64,000 nt of DNA from Candidatus Methanoperedens sp. BLZ2 (GCF_002487355.1 NZ_NTMG01000041.1:33334-97333); one strand, 5' to 3'; shown: positions 1 to 9,622, counted from the first letter of the stretch. Numbers and translations are program-made. Notes: a model not told the origin generated them from the sequence alone.

Positions 1-270
1 TTATGGGATGAAAAATTGAATACCAAAATAGTAATCACGAACTGGGACCAGGATGGCAGAAACCTGACTGTATTTAATAATGGCTCAATGACCCTTAATT
101 CCAGTAAGATCAATGTAATATTAAATGGGAAATTCGACTCGTCTTATACTGTAAATCCCGGCGGTGTCTGGCCGCCTGAGACATCCATCAATGTAACGAT
201 TGAACTTGTAAGCGGCAGAGTGAAGATTATAACCGAAAATGGTGCAGCTGATTATTATTCACTGACCTAG
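1..270 (+). CDS. arlF: Archaellum stator protein ArlF (FlaF), 5' truncated
   Basis: The reading frame is open to the left edge, so the N-terminal membrane segment lies outside the window. The visible 89 residues look like the beta-sandwich (Ig-like) domain of ArlF/ArlG proteins: alternating beta strands, many Asn/Ser/Thr and a hydrophobic C-terminus. In the family, ArlF is a pseudoperiplasmic stator part that binds the S-layer and ArlG. The assignment to ArlF rests mainly on gene order (F-G-H-I-J, as in methanogens) because the domain alone is not distinctive. The stop codon overlaps the Shine-Dalgarno sequence of arlG, which suggests coupled translation. Confidence 0.72.
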   Translation, partial: LWDEKLNTKIVITNWDQDGRNLTVFNNGSMTLNSSKINVILNGKFDSSYTVNPGGVWPPETSINVTIELVSGRVKIITENGAADYYSLT

Positions 271-279
271 GAGATAAAA

Positions 280-735
280 ATGGGAGCAGGCGCATCAGCA
301 ACTCAGATGGTCTTTTTCATCACATCTGTAATAATTGCATTGAGTGTAGTTGGAGCAATTTTCCTGAACATCCAATCGATTTCCTCAGCAGCAATTATGG
401 GGAGTAAGGCATTTGCGGAACAATTGAAAACGGATATCACCATCATAAGTGATCCTGAATTGATACCTTATAACAGTAGCAGCGGCATTTATACATTTTA
501 CGTAAAAAACACGGGGAAAGAAGAGCTTGGCATACAATATATTACAGTCATCATAGACGGAACTATCGTTGCTGACAGTAACCTTAATAAAACAATTTTA
601 GGTAACGATCCGATGTGGCTTTCAGGAGATGTACTGCAAATAAACGCGACAACGTCGCTTTCCGCAAGCAGTCATAATATCAGGGTAATAACGAATAACG
701 GAATTGAAGATACTTTTTCATTCAGGATACCTTAA
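280..735 (+). CDS. arlG: Archaellum stator protein ArlG (FlaG)
   Basis: A 151-residue protein with an N-terminal hydrophobic segment at about residues 8-32 that begins with the ASATQMVFFITSV stretch typical of ArlG. A soluble beta-rich domain follows, predicted to lie outside the membrane. In the family, ArlG forms a filament capped by ArlF and helps anchor the archaellum motor to the S-layer. The start is ATG 280 with Shine-Dalgarno AGGAGAT at 269-275, overlapping the arlF stop. arlH follows after 3 bases. The fold is shared with archaellins, but the position in the operon and the N-terminal sequence favour ArlG. Confidence 0.82.
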   Translation: MGAGASATQMVFFITSVIIALSVVGAIFLNIQSISSAAIMGSKAFAEQLKTDITIISDPELIPYNSSSGIYTFYVKNTGKEELGIQYITVIIDGTIVADSNLNKTILGNDPMWLSGDVLQINATTSLSASSHNIRVITNNGIEDTFSFRIP

Positions 736-738
736 AAT

Positions 739-1431
739 ATGGCAGGATATAATTTTGTGCTTGACAGGGACGAATTGAACCAGATGCTGGGGGGCGGTTT
801 TCCGAAAGGTTCCCTGATAATGATAGACGGTCCCAGCGGGAGTGGAAAAAGCGCACTGTGCCAGAGATTTGCTTACGGTCTTCTTGACAATAAAAATACA
901 GTCACCTATATTTCAACTCAATTAACCACGAAAAATTTCATCAGGCAGATGAAATCACTCGATTATCCGATAGGGATAAGGTTGCTAAAAGGCGAACTAT
1001 TGTATATTCCGGTTTTTCCATTGTTAAAAGAATCAAAGCCCAGGATTGATTTTCTCCAGCGCCTTATGGGTGCGGAAGGACTTTATGAAAAAAACATAAT
1101 TATTATAGATACTCTTTCGGCGCTTATCCGATATGGGACCGATGCACAGAAAAGCCTTGAGCTAATTTCGTTTTTCAAGAAAATAACAGGTTTACAGAAA
1201 ACGATTATTATTACAATGGACACCACAGAGATGCCTGCTCATGTAGTTTCCGAATTTAAAGACGCGGCTGAGATCATGATAACAATCAAAATGCGGCAGA
1301 TGGGAACTGAAATGCTGCGAACTATGGTCATAAACAAATATTCGAATCCTGAAATACAGGTTGGGGCAATGATCGGATTCAAGGTAGAAGCAAAAAGCGG
1401 TGTCATGATCAACATTTCCGGGGTATCATAA
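739..1431 (+). CDS. arlH: Archaellum motor regulator ArlH (FlaH), RecA-like ATP-binding protein
   Basis: 230 residues with a RecA/KaiC fold. Walker A is GPSGSGKS at 31-38, and Walker B is a run of isoleucines ending in Asp124. ArlH sits under the ArlI ATPase ring and its nucleotide state is thought to control assembly or the switch between assembly and rotation; in euryarchaea it also contacts the chemotaxis side through the cytosolic ring. Length and motif spacing fit the family. It begins 3 bases after arlG and ends just before arlI. The chemotaxis genes start about 3.4 kb downstream, consistent with one motility locus. Confidence 0.93.
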   Translation: MAGYNFVLDRDELNQMLGGGFPKGSLIMIDGPSGSGKSALCQRFAYGLLDNKNTVTYISTQLTTKNFIRQMKSLDYPIGIRLLKGELLYIPVFPLLKESKPRIDFLQRLMGAEGLYEKNIIIIDTLSALIRYGTDAQKSLELISFFKKITGLQKTIIITMDTTEMPAHVVSEFKDAAEIMITIKMRQMGTEMLRTMVINKYSNPEIQVGAMIGFKVEAKSGVMINISGVS

Positions 1432-1444
1432 ATGAGTGATCATC

Positions 1445-3076
1445 ATGGATGATAAATTCGAAGAAGCCCTGAAAAGAAACCCGCATCTGTCAGAATATGT
1501 GGATAAATGCAAGAAAGAAAGCGGGGTAATGCCGGACTTCATGCCTAAATTATCCCGTGATATTGTAGACATTCCTGTACCTTCCATAATTTATCCTGTG
1601 GGCGACCCGATCTTTATCCATCTAAAAGGTGACAAGGTCACAAAGCAAATTTTTTATATTGCGATTGAGCCAGCCCTATCCCCGGATGAGTCAAAAAAGT
1701 ATAAGGCTATAATGGATACTATTCTTGAAAAAGCTGCAGATGAAATAGTTCCTGAAAATGAGGAACAATTGAGAAAGTTAATGATGAAACTTTTTAATGA
1801 ATCGGTTCATATTGCGGGGAAATTGGCACCAATTGGAATATTTGATAAATTCCTTGGAGCAAAATCCGTATCTTTAACCCAGGATGAATATGATAAGATC
1901 TCTTATTTCCTTGACCGGGATGTCATTGGCCAGGGACCGATAGAGCCTGTAATAAGGGACCCTTACCTTGAAGATATTCATAGTATCGGAGTAAGCGGCA
2001 TATATATAGTCCATAAAATAATGAACATGCTTACAACCAATTTGACTTTTGGCACCCAGGAAAACCTGAGTCACTGGCTGCATACCGTGGGTGAACGTAT
2101 CGGCAGGCCTGTAAGCGATGCGCGCCCCCTGATCGATGGATCTCTTGGTGATGGTACAAGAATTGCTGCTATTTATAGTACTGACATCAGCCGGAAAGGT
2201 TCCAGTTTCACCATGAGAAAATTCATGGAAGTGCCGGCGAGTATTCCCCAGCTTATCAAGTGGGGAAGTGTAGACGCAAATCTTTGCGCATATCTGTGGC
2301 TTTTGCTTGAGAACCAGATGAGCATTTTTTTTAGCGGTGAAACAGCAAGCGGCAAAACAACAATGCTTAACGCTGCATTGCCTTTCATTAGCAGCAAATC
2401 AAAGATGTATACAGTAGAAGATACAGCTGAAGTACTTCCACCACAGCCGGCATGGCAGCAATTGATCACGCGGCTTGATGGTCCGATCGAATCCCAGGTA
2501 GATACATTTACTCTCTTAAAAGTTGCCCTGCGCTCAAGACCAAACTATATCATTGTGGGTGAAATCAGGGGCGCAGAGGGCGCGGTCGCATTCCAGGCAA
2601 TGCAGACAGGACATGCTGTTCTTGCCACGTTCCATGCGTCATCTGTCAGAAAACTTCTCCAGAGGCTTACTGGTGAGCCTATAAATATCCCGCCAACATT
2701 TGCTGATAACCTCAATGCAGCTTTGATCCTCCAGGCAATATATAGAAAAGGCAAATATTTGCGAAGATGCACATCGGTTGATGAGATAGAAGGTTATCTT
2801 GAAGAGGCGGGAGGTGTAATAACCAGGGGAGTTTTTGAGTGGGATTTTACAAATGACAGGCATCGTTTCAGGGGTATGAATAATAGTTTCCTCCTTGACA
2901 AGATAGCTACCAAACAGGGTTATGATGATAAGCGCCTGATATATGATGACCTTGCTTTACGTGCCAAAATACTTACCAGGATGGTAGAAGAAAATATCCT
3001 GGATTATTATAAAGTAAGGGATATAATCTGGGCATACCAGGCAAGAGGTCTTGAAGGTATTCCTTTTGAGGTATGA
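1445..3076 (+). CDS. arlI: Archaellum motor ATPase ArlI (FlaI)
   Basis: A secretion-type hexameric ATPase that powers both archaellum assembly and rotation. Walker A, GETASGKTT, lies near residue 300, and the Asp/His-box region with VGEIRGAEG lies near residue 375, as in type II/IV secretion ATPases. The N-terminal third is the variable ArlI domain. I place the start at ATG 1445, because GTGATC at 1436-1441 matches the archaeal anti-Shine-Dalgarno and sits 3 bases upstream; a GTG at 1436 is the alternative and would add three residues. The stop lies 3 bases before arlJ. Confidence 0.94.
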   Translation: MDDKFEEALKRNPHLSEYVDKCKKESGVMPDFMPKLSRDIVDIPVPSIIYPVGDPIFIHLKGDKVTKQIFYIAIEPALSPDESKKYKAIMDTILEKAADEIVPENEEQLRKLMMKLFNESVHIAGKLAPIGIFDKFLGAKSVSLTQDEYDKISYFLDRDVIGQGPIEPVIRDPYLEDIHSIGVSGIYIVHKIMNMLTTNLTFGTQENLSHWLHTVGERIGRPVSDARPLIDGSLGDGTRIAAIYSTDISRKGSSFTMRKFMEVPASIPQLIKWGSVDANLCAYLWLLLENQMSIFFSGETASGKTTMLNAALPFISSKSKMYTVEDTAEVLPPQPAWQQLITRLDGPIESQVDTFTLLKVALRSRPNYIIVGEIRGAEGAVAFQAMQTGHAVLATFHASSVRKLLQRLTGEPINIPPTFADNLNAALILQAIYRKGKYLRRCTSVDEIEGYLEEAGGVITRGVFEWDFTNDRHRFRGMNNSFLLDKIATKQGYDDKRLIYDDLALRAKILTRMVEENILDYYKVRDIIWAYQARGLEGIPFEV

Positions 3077-3079
3077 AAT

Positions 3080-4732
3080 ATGAACACAAAAGTCATATTC
3101 CATTGCCTTGGGATCTCGCAAAAAAAATATTTTATGAATTTTGTGATCCCGATAGCTATTTTAGCGATTTTATTTCCAATTATAATCCTGCTGCTTGTCC
3201 CTTCAGTCATGGAAGGAGTTCTTTTCGTGGGTGTAATGCTTGTCCCCATTGCACTATTTTCAATCGTGATAATATATCCAATATCAAGCCTGGAAGGAAA
3301 AAAAAAAGAAATTGACAATAATATACATTATTACATTACACATATGGGTGTTCTTGCTACTTCCCAGATGACAAGGGTTGATCTATTACTCAAGCTGTCA
3401 CATACTGAAGCTTATGGTTATCTGGCAAAAGAGACCGGAAGGATATATGCTCTTATTTACTACTGGCATGTAAGTTTCCCGGTTGCATGCAGGTTCATAG
3501 CCCAGCGAACACCTTCCATTCTTTTTTCGGACTTTCTTGACCGGATGGCGCATTCTGTCCAGGCAGGACAGGATTTCAGGGAGTTCGTATTATCCGAGCA
3601 AACCGTGGTAATGAAAGACTTTGTGACCATGTACCAGGACTCTTTAAATTCCATAGATATGATAAAAGAAATGTTTATTTCAATGTGCATGTCTCTTATA
3701 TTCATAGTAGCATTCGCGATCATCATGCCAATAATCACGGGCATGGATTCCATATTACTGCTTGGCGGCGCAATAGTTCTGTTTATAGGCACGGAATTTG
3801 TAATATTGTTATATGCCAGGTCAAAGGTTCCTGCAGACAGAATATGGCATACACTTGAAATCGAAACAACTGCTGACCGCAGGATCAAATGGTCTATGCC
3901 GGTTTCTTTACTCCTCTGTATAATCGTTACGGGAATTGTTGTTCCATTTTCTAAATTACCAACAACTATACTGTTTGCCACTTCATTAACTCCGTTATTG
4001 CTTACCGGACTGATAGCGCGGACTGAGGAAAATAAGATAAAAAGATATGATAATAATTTTGGAGCCTTTATCCGTTCTCTTGGCGGGGCCGCAGGGTCAA
4101 GAAGCGGACTAATTCTTGAATCATTAAAAGAATTGATTTCTCATGATTTCGGCCCGCTTTCAGAAAATGTAAATAACCTGTATAAGAGACTCAGAACAAG
4201 GCTCAGTACTCCGCGTTCATGGGAGCATTTCGCTGCAGGAACAGGGAGTAATCTGATTGAACGTTTTGCAACGATGTTCGTGGAAGGAACAAATGTGGGC
4301 GGGAAACCAGCTTTAATCGGAGATATTATAAGCCACAATTTTATGAGTATACTTTCAATGAGAAAATTGAGATATAGCAGCGCTTCAAGCCTGATAGGCG
4401 TGCTTTATGGCATGACCGCAGGAATTGCAGCGACTATGTTCCTTGCTGTGTCTATAATTGCAATGCTGGCAAAAATGTTTTCAAATGTTTCGATACCTGA
4501 TATCGATATTGGGATTTCAATTGCTACGATTTCTGCCACTAATATTCCGCTGATGACAACGATGCTTATGATAATGATGGTATGTCATTCACTTATGTCT
4601 GCAATGCTAATAAGAATTGTTGATGGGGGTCATCATTTTAATACCTATACTCATTTTGTAGGACTTGTCTGGATTTCCGCGCTGACTGCTGAATTGACAA
4701 TTCAGGGGATGGGACCGCTATTGGGTATGTAA
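3080..4732 (+). CDS. arlJ: Archaellum membrane platform protein ArlJ (FlaJ)
   Basis: 550 residues with clusters of membrane segments near the N-terminus (about 17-70), in the middle (about 200-250 and 275-320) and at the C-terminus (about 445-545), separated by two cytoplasmic helical domains of the type II secretion F family. ArlJ is the only polytopic membrane part of the archaellum motor and carries the ArlI ring. ATG 3080 is preceded by GAGGT, which lies at the end of arlI. It ends the arl operon; the next genes have their own upstream regulatory sequences. Confidence 0.93.
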   Translation: MNTKVIFHCLGISQKKYFMNFVIPIAILAILFPIIILLLVPSVMEGVLFVGVMLVPIALFSIVIIYPISSLEGKKKEIDNNIHYYITHMGVLATSQMTRVDLLLKLSHTEAYGYLAKETGRIYALIYYWHVSFPVACRFIAQRTPSILFSDFLDRMAHSVQAGQDFREFVLSEQTVVMKDFVTMYQDSLNSIDMIKEMFISMCMSLIFIVAFAIIMPIITGMDSILLLGGAIVLFIGTEFVILLYARSKVPADRIWHTLEIETTADRRIKWSMPVSLLLCIIVTGIVVPFSKLPTTILFATSLTPLLLTGLIARTEENKIKRYDNNFGAFIRSLGGAAGSRSGLILESLKELISHDFGPLSENVNNLYKRLRTRLSTPRSWEHFAAGTGSNLIERFATMFVEGTNVGGKPALIGDIISHNFMSILSMRKLRYSSASSLIGVLYGMTAGIAATMFLAVSIIAMLAKMFSNVSIPDIDIGISIATISATNIPLMTTMLMIMMVCHSLMSAMLIRIVDGGHHFNTYTHFVGLVWISALTAELTIQGMGPLLGM

Positions 4733-4743
4733 TGATAATGAGA

Positions 4744-4816
4744 TCACACTAAATTTCACACTTTTGTATATATCGATGTGATTGACCATAATTAATCATA
4801 ACAGCTTTAAAATATA
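4744..4816 (+). promoter_or_regulatory. cheY1 promoter with TCACAC/TGTGA sites
   Basis: Two TCACAC motifs (4744-4749 and 4756-4761) face ATGTGAT at 4776-4782 around a T-rich TTTTGTATATA stretch. A TATA-like TTTAAAATA at about 4806-4814 lies some 35 bases before the cheY1 ATG. The 30-bp block 4756-4785 recurs with three mismatches at 5276-5305 before the second cheY. Operator function is inferred. Confidence 0.5.
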
Positions 4817-4846
4817 GAACTCTACAAAATAATATGTCGAGGAAAA

Positions 4847-5209
4847 ATGTTCGGAAAGATATTGATTGTGGATGATGCACCTTTTATGAGAATGATGCTG
4901 AAAAAAATCCTTGCTTCGAGTGGAAATGAATTAATTGAAGCCGCTGATGGATCGGATGGTGTGTCTAAATATAAGCAGCATAAACCTGACCTGGTGTTTC
5001 TGGATATAATGATGCCAGATGTTGACGGGATCGAATGCCTGAAACAAATAATGGCACATGATAGTAATGCTAAAGTCATTATTTGCAGCTCGATAGGGCA
5101 GCAGGCGTTAGTAAATGAGGCAATCAGAATAGGTGCAGGGGATTATATTATCAAGCCATTTGATGCAGCAAAAGTCCTGGAAATCTTTTATAAAAATATG
5201 CCAGCCTGA
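4847..5209 (+). CDS. cheY: Chemotaxis response regulator CheY, first copy
   Basis: A 120-residue stand-alone receiver domain. The acidic pair Asp9-Asp10, phosphoacceptor Asp53, Ser81/Ser82 in the CSSIGQ stretch and Lys103 in KPFD are all in place. Phosphorylated by CheA, archaeal CheY signals to the archaellum motor through the adaptor CheF, which is not present in this window. GAGGA at 4839-4843 is the likely ribosome binding site. It is a close paralogue of the next gene and has its own duplicated upstream region, so the pair arose by tandem duplication. Confidence 0.9.
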   Translation: MFGKILIVDDAPFMRMMLKKILASSGNELIEAADGSDGVSKYKQHKPDLVFLDIMMPDVDGIECLKQIMAHDSNAKVIICSSIGQQALVNEAIRIGAGDYIIKPFDAAKVLEIFYKNMPA

Positions 5210-5245
5210 TATTTCAGACTGCCAGACTGCTGGATTGACACGGAT

Positions 5246-5338
5246 GGTGTGTAATCATGTAATATCACACCAATATCACACTTTTGTATATACTGATGTG
5301 GTTGAGAATAGCATGTATAACGAAATCAACTTTAAAAC
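5246..5338 (+). promoter_or_regulatory. cheY2 promoter with duplicated operator-like block
   Basis: GGTGTG (5246-5251) and CACACC (5266-5271) form an inverted repeat just upstream of the 5276-5305 block, which is a near copy of the one before cheY1 (27 of 30 bases). A TTTAAAA box at about 5330-5336 lies near 38 bases before the ATG. Placement and duplication suggest a shared regulator or a shared promoter architecture for both cheY genes. Confidence 0.5.
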
Positions 5339-5371
5339 ATTGAAATCAAAAAATAATATCTCGGAGGAATA

Positions 5372-5728
5372 ATGGCTGGAAAAATATTACTGGTGGATGA
5401 TGCGGCATTCATGCGAATGATGCTTAAAAAGATCATTGCACCGACAGGACATGAATTATTAGAAGCAGTCGATGGTTCGGATGGTGTTGCAAAATACAAG
5501 GAAAATAAACCGAATCTTGTATTCTGCGATATAGTCATGCCAAACGTTGATGGTATTGAATGCCTGAAGCAAATAATGGCTTTAGACAGTAATGCAAAAG
5601 TCGTTATGTGCAGTTCAATCGGACAGCAGACTGTAGTAAATGATGCAATCAAGATCGGTGCAAGGGATTTTATTGTGAAACCATTTGACGCTGCAAAAGT
5701 TCTGGAAGCTGTTTCCAAGAATATGTGA
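5372..5728 (+). CDS. cheY: Chemotaxis response regulator CheY, second copy
   Basis: 118-residue receiver domain, clearly paralogous to the preceding CheY over its whole length, with Asp9-Asp10, Asp53 and Lys103 conserved. GGAGGA at 5363-5368 precedes the ATG. The gene is only 12 bases upstream of cheB and is therefore probably the first gene of the cheBARC transcript. With two intact receivers, one may signal to the motor while the other acts as a phosphate sink or has a different partner; the sequence does not tell which. Confidence 0.9.
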   Translation: MAGKILLVDDAAFMRMMLKKIIAPTGHELLEAVDGSDGVAKYKENKPNLVFCDIVMPNVDGIECLKQIMALDSNAKVVMCSSIGQQTVVNDAIKIGARDFIVKPFDAAKVLEAVSKNM

Positions 5729-5740
5729 TCAGGTCTACCA

Positions 5741-6802
5741 ATGTCCAGGATAAAAGTTCTTGTAGTTGATGATTCAGCGTTCATGCGTAAAATCATTATT
5801 GATATTCTGGCATCGTCTCCTGATATAGAAGTTATAGGCAAAGCAAAGAACGGACAGGATGCAATAGAAAAGATAACCCGCCTTCGGCCTGATGTAGTCA
5901 CTATGGACGTTGAAATGCCTGTTCTTGACGGATTACATGCGCTTGGTTATATCATGAGTGAGTGTCCCACGCCAGTTATTATGTTAAGCGGTGCGGAATC
6001 AAAACAAGCCGATCTTACCCTGACAGCGTTCCAATATGGCGCAGTTGATTTTATCCAGAAACCTTCAGGGAACATAAGCCTTGATATGGCCAAGATAAAA
6101 GATGAATTGATAAAAAAAGTTAAAGCGGCTGCGAATGTGGCGGTCCATAAGCTTGGGTTCATAGAAGAACAAAAAGTAAACGTTCGCAAGAAAGAAAAGA
6201 TCGAATCCATACAAAGAATCAGGACTAAAAAGATAATAATAATAGGTTCTTCCACAGGCGGACCCAGGGCATTACAGCAAGTCATACCCTTTTTACCTTC
6301 CAATCTTCGTGCTCCTGTCCTTATTGTACAGCACATGCCTCCCGGATTTACCAAATCCCTTGCAGACCGTTTGAATTCCCAATCCATGCTAAAAGTAAAA
6401 GAGGCTGCTGATGGTGATATTGTGGAGGCAGGAACTGTCTATATAGCTCCCGGGGATTTTCATATGATCGTAAAACAGCAAAATATTAATGGCGAGCTTA
6501 GAGAAGTAGTCACACTTACAAAGACTGAAAAGGTACAGGGTGTACGGCCTTCTATTGATGTTCTTCTTGATTCTGTGGCGCCGATCTTTGGAGAAAATAC
6601 ACTCGGGGTAATACTTACAGGAATGGGTTCTGATGGAACAAATGGCATCAGGAAACTAAAATCGTCAGGCGGCAAGGTGATAGCCGAGGATGAGTCAACA
6701 TGCGTGGTTTATGGCATGCCAAGGTCCGTGATCGACCAAAAACTGGCAGATTACATTTTACCAATTAACAAAATTGCTCAGAGCATAACGGAAAATACAT
6801 AG
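5741..6802 (+). CDS. cheB: Chemoreceptor methylesterase/deamidase CheB
   Basis: Receiver domain at residues 1-125 (Asp10, Asp11, Asp56, Lys107), a charged linker, then the methylesterase domain from about 163. The catalytic triad is visible: Ser171 in GSSTGG, His198 in VQHMP and Asp298 in GMGSDGTNG. It removes methyl groups from chemoreceptor glutamates during adaptation and is activated by phosphorylation from CheA. The length, 353 aa, is normal for the family. It lies between cheY2 and cheA, 10 bases before the latter. Confidence 0.95.
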   Translation: MSRIKVLVVDDSAFMRKIIIDILASSPDIEVIGKAKNGQDAIEKITRLRPDVVTMDVEMPVLDGLHALGYIMSECPTPVIMLSGAESKQADLTLTAFQYGAVDFIQKPSGNISLDMAKIKDELIKKVKAAANVAVHKLGFIEEQKVNVRKKEKIESIQRIRTKKIIIIGSSTGGPRALQQVIPFLPSNLRAPVLIVQHMPPGFTKSLADRLNSQSMLKVKEAADGDIVEAGTVYIAPGDFHMIVKQQNINGELREVVTLTKTEKVQGVRPSIDVLLDSVAPIFGENTLGVILTGMGSDGTNGIRKLKSSGGKVIAEDESTCVVYGMPRSVIDQKLADYILPINKIAQSITENT

Positions 6803-6812
6803 AGGAAATAAT

Positions 6813-8780
6813 ATGGATGACATGGATGAATATAAAGAAATGTTCGCAGTTGAATCCGCGGAACATCTCCAATCAATGAATGATGCACTTCTCAGTCTTG
6901 AAAAAGACCCGGCTAACAGTGAAACAATAAATGTGATGTTCAGGGCAGCCCATACCCTCAAAGGCATGTCTGCAACAATGGGTTATACAAATATTAAAGA
7001 ACTTACCCATAACATGGAAAACCTGATGGACAGGGTCCGAAAAAATGAGATAAATCTTGACTCTTCTGCAATAGATGTCCTGTTTGAATGTCTTGATACA
7101 CTTGAAAAAATGGTGGAAACACCGGAAAAATCCTCAGAAATTGATATTGCTTCTCTCATTGGCAAATTATCAACAAATGACTATGTATCTGTTCCATTAA
7201 AGGATGAGCAAATAGTTCAAACTAATGCAGCACATGAGGCTATTTCGAATGATATTCCGGCCGCAGGCATTAATGCGCCCGTTAATTCCGGGGAAAAATC
7301 CGAAACAGGCAATATTTACGAAATAACTGTGACGCTTCATGAATCCTGCATGCTTAAATCTGCCAGGTCAACAGTAGTAATGAGAAATCTATCTGAGATT
7401 GGCGAGATCATTGAAACAGTCCCTCCGATAAAGGATCTGGAGGATGAAAAATTCGATCGGGAATTCAAGGTCATAATTTCGACAATAGAAGATGCCAAAA
7501 AATTAGAAGATGCAGCAAAAAAAGTATCCGAGATATCAAAAGTGGAAGTTAAATCCCACACAGGCTCTAAATCCAGGGAAAAAATCGAAGAAAAAACGTG
7601 TGTCACCGATGGGAATGGGAGTAAAACCTCTATAAAAAGCGTACAGAGCGTACGGGTAAGCATAGAACGCCTGGATTCGTTGATGAACCTTGTAGGGGAA
7701 CTTATTATAAACAAAATCCGATTAATGCAGCTTGCCAGTGTGCATAAACTGGATGATCTTGAGGAGACGCTTGCCAGTCTTAACCGCCTTACAAACGACC
7801 TTCAGGAAGAGATCATGGCATCAAGGATGGTGCCTATTGAACAGATATTTAACCGGTTCCCGAGAATGGTAAGGGATCTTGCGAAAAATCAGGAGAAAGA
7901 AATCGACTTGATCCTGGAAGGCGGGGATATTGAACTTGACCGTACAGTACTTGATGAAATTGGAGACCCGCTTGTGCATATCCTGAGGAATTGCATTGAC
8001 CATGGTATTGAATCCCCCGAAGTAAGAAAACAGAATGGCAAGAACGAGAAAGGAACGATCAGATTGACTGCAAGGCGGGAAAAAAATCATGTTGTTATTG
8101 AAGCAGTTGATGATGGCAAAGGAATGGACCCGCAAAAAATGAGAGAAACTGCTGTAAAGAAAGGATTGATGACACAGGAAGAAGCAGCAAAACTTTCCGA
8201 TACTGAGGCGATAAACCTGTCATTCATGGCAGGATTCAGTACAGCTGAGAAGGTAACAGAGATCTCCGGAAGAGGAGTAGGAATGGATGTGGTGCGGACA
8301 AAGATCGGAGGAATGGGCGGGTCGATTAAACTCGAATCTGTCCCGGGGAAAGGAACAATGATGAGACTCAAGCTTCCTTTGACTGTTGCAATCATTCATT
8401 CACTGATGGTTAAGGTTGGTTCGGATATCTATGCCATACCTATTACCAATGTTATAAGGGACCTGTCAATTAAGAAAGAAGAAATAAAGACGATCAAGGG
8501 TGAAGAAGTAGTTCTGATAAGGGGAGATGTCCTGCCTCTGGTTCGATTACATAAGCTCTTTGACATTAAAGGCAATGGTTCTGAAGAACTTCTTGTGGTT
8601 GTAGTTGAACGCGCGGGCAGTAATGTGGGGCTGGTAGTAGACCAGGTTATCGGCCAGCAGGAAGTGATAATCAAGAACCTTGACAATAACATATTAAAAG
8701 GAGTCAAAGGATTCGCAGGAGCCACGATCCTTGGGGATGGCAATGTTGCTTTGATCCTTGATGTAGGGACATTACTATGA
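6813..8780 (+). CDS. cheA: Chemotaxis histidine kinase CheA
   Basis: 655 residues in the class II kinase order: HPt domain with phosphorylated His47 in AAHTLKG, a middle domain at about 165-260 in the place of P2, a dimerisation helix pair at about 285-345, the HATPase domain (N box HILRNCIDHG near 388, DDGKGMD, GRGVGMDVV), and a C-terminal CheW-like coupling domain. It passes phosphate to CheY and CheB in response to receptors. No separate cheW or receptor gene is visible here, so they must lie elsewhere. Its stop overlaps the cheR start by 4 bases. Confidence 0.95.
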   Translation: MDDMDEYKEMFAVESAEHLQSMNDALLSLEKDPANSETINVMFRAAHTLKGMSATMGYTNIKELTHNMENLMDRVRKNEINLDSSAIDVLFECLDTLEKMVETPEKSSEIDIASLIGKLSTNDYVSVPLKDEQIVQTNAAHEAISNDIPAAGINAPVNSGEKSETGNIYEITVTLHESCMLKSARSTVVMRNLSEIGEIIETVPPIKDLEDEKFDREFKVIISTIEDAKKLEDAAKKVSEISKVEVKSHTGSKSREKIEEKTCVTDGNGSKTSIKSVQSVRVSIERLDSLMNLVGELIINKIRLMQLASVHKLDDLEETLASLNRLTNDLQEEIMASRMVPIEQIFNRFPRMVRDLAKNQEKEIDLILEGGDIELDRTVLDEIGDPLVHILRNCIDHGIESPEVRKQNGKNEKGTIRLTARREKNHVVIEAVDDGKGMDPQKMRETAVKKGLMTQEEAAKLSDTEAINLSFMAGFSTAEKVTEISGRGVGMDVVRTKIGGMGGSIKLESVPGKGTMMRLKLPLTVAIIHSLMVKVGSDIYAIPITNVIRDLSIKKEEIKTIKGEEVVLIRGDVLPLVRLHKLFDIKGNGSEELLVVVVERAGSNVGLVVDQVIGQQEVIIKNLDNNILKGVKGFAGATILGDGNVALILDVGTLL

Positions 8781-9622
8781 TGAATTTACTAACAGATATC
8801 ATACATGAAGATGAGAAGGAATTTTCAGAATTGAAGTCTATCATTAAAAGAAAAATCGGATTTAACTGTGAAGACTATAAACAGCCTCACCTGAAGAGAA
8901 GGCTTGCTGTAAGGCTTCGTGCGACCGAGTCAAAATCTTATAGGGATTATGCACAGATGCTATCAAAAAGTGAGGACGAGGTAAACAAGCTCAAAGAAAC
9001 ATTAACAGTAAATGTCACGGAATTATTCAGGAACCCGGAAACATTTGACTCTGTCCGGAACAATGTTCTTCCGGAACTGATCAAACAAAAGGGAATTAAT
9101 AAAGTCATCAAGGTATGGAGCGCAGGATGTTCAAATGGTGAAGAACCTTATTCGATCGCAATTATGTTGAATGAATTCCTTGGACATTCAATCAAAAGAT
9201 ATAATATTTCGATCCAGGCTACAGATATTGATGATGACTCCATTGCGAAAGCAGAAACGGCAATATTCCAGCCAAAACAGCTTGAAAAAATAGGCCAGGA
9301 AAGGATCAATCGGTTTTTCATAAAGAAAGATAATAATAATTACCAGGTCATTGATGAAGTAAAAAAGCTTGTGAAGGTGAAACGCCATGATCTGATTTCA
9401 GGCCCGAAATTTTCAGGTTTTGATATTATATTTTGCAGGAACGTTACAATTTATTTTGAACAAAGTTTGCAGGAGATATTATATATGAATTTTTATAATG
9501 CCCTGAATGATGGGGGATATTTTGTTATGGGAAAAACTGAGACTCTGGTAGGGCCTTCAACCCAACTTTTCAAACGTTTTGATTTGAAAGAAAGAATATT
9601 TCAAAAGAGGGAAAAAATATGA
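8777..9622 (+). CDS. cheR: Chemoreceptor methyltransferase CheR
   Basis: 281 residues: an N-terminal helical CheR domain with many basic residues, then an S-adenosylmethionine-binding fold with motif I, SAGCSNGEEPYS, near residue 115 and the FCRNVTIYF stretch near 218. It methylates receptor glutamates, opposing CheB. ATGA overlaps at both ends (with cheA and with cheC) indicate translational coupling within one operon. Confidence 0.94.
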   Translation: MMNLLTDIIHEDEKEFSELKSIIKRKIGFNCEDYKQPHLKRRLAVRLRATESKSYRDYAQMLSKSEDEVNKLKETLTVNVTELFRNPETFDSVRNNVLPELIKQKGINKVIKVWSAGCSNGEEPYSIAIMLNEFLGHSIKRYNISIQATDIDDDSIAKAETAIFQPKQLEKIGQERINRFFIKKDNNNYQVIDEVKKLVKVKRHDLISGPKFSGFDIIFCRNVTIYFEQSLQEILYMNFYNALNDGGYFVMGKTETLVGPSTQLFKRFDLKERIFQKREKI

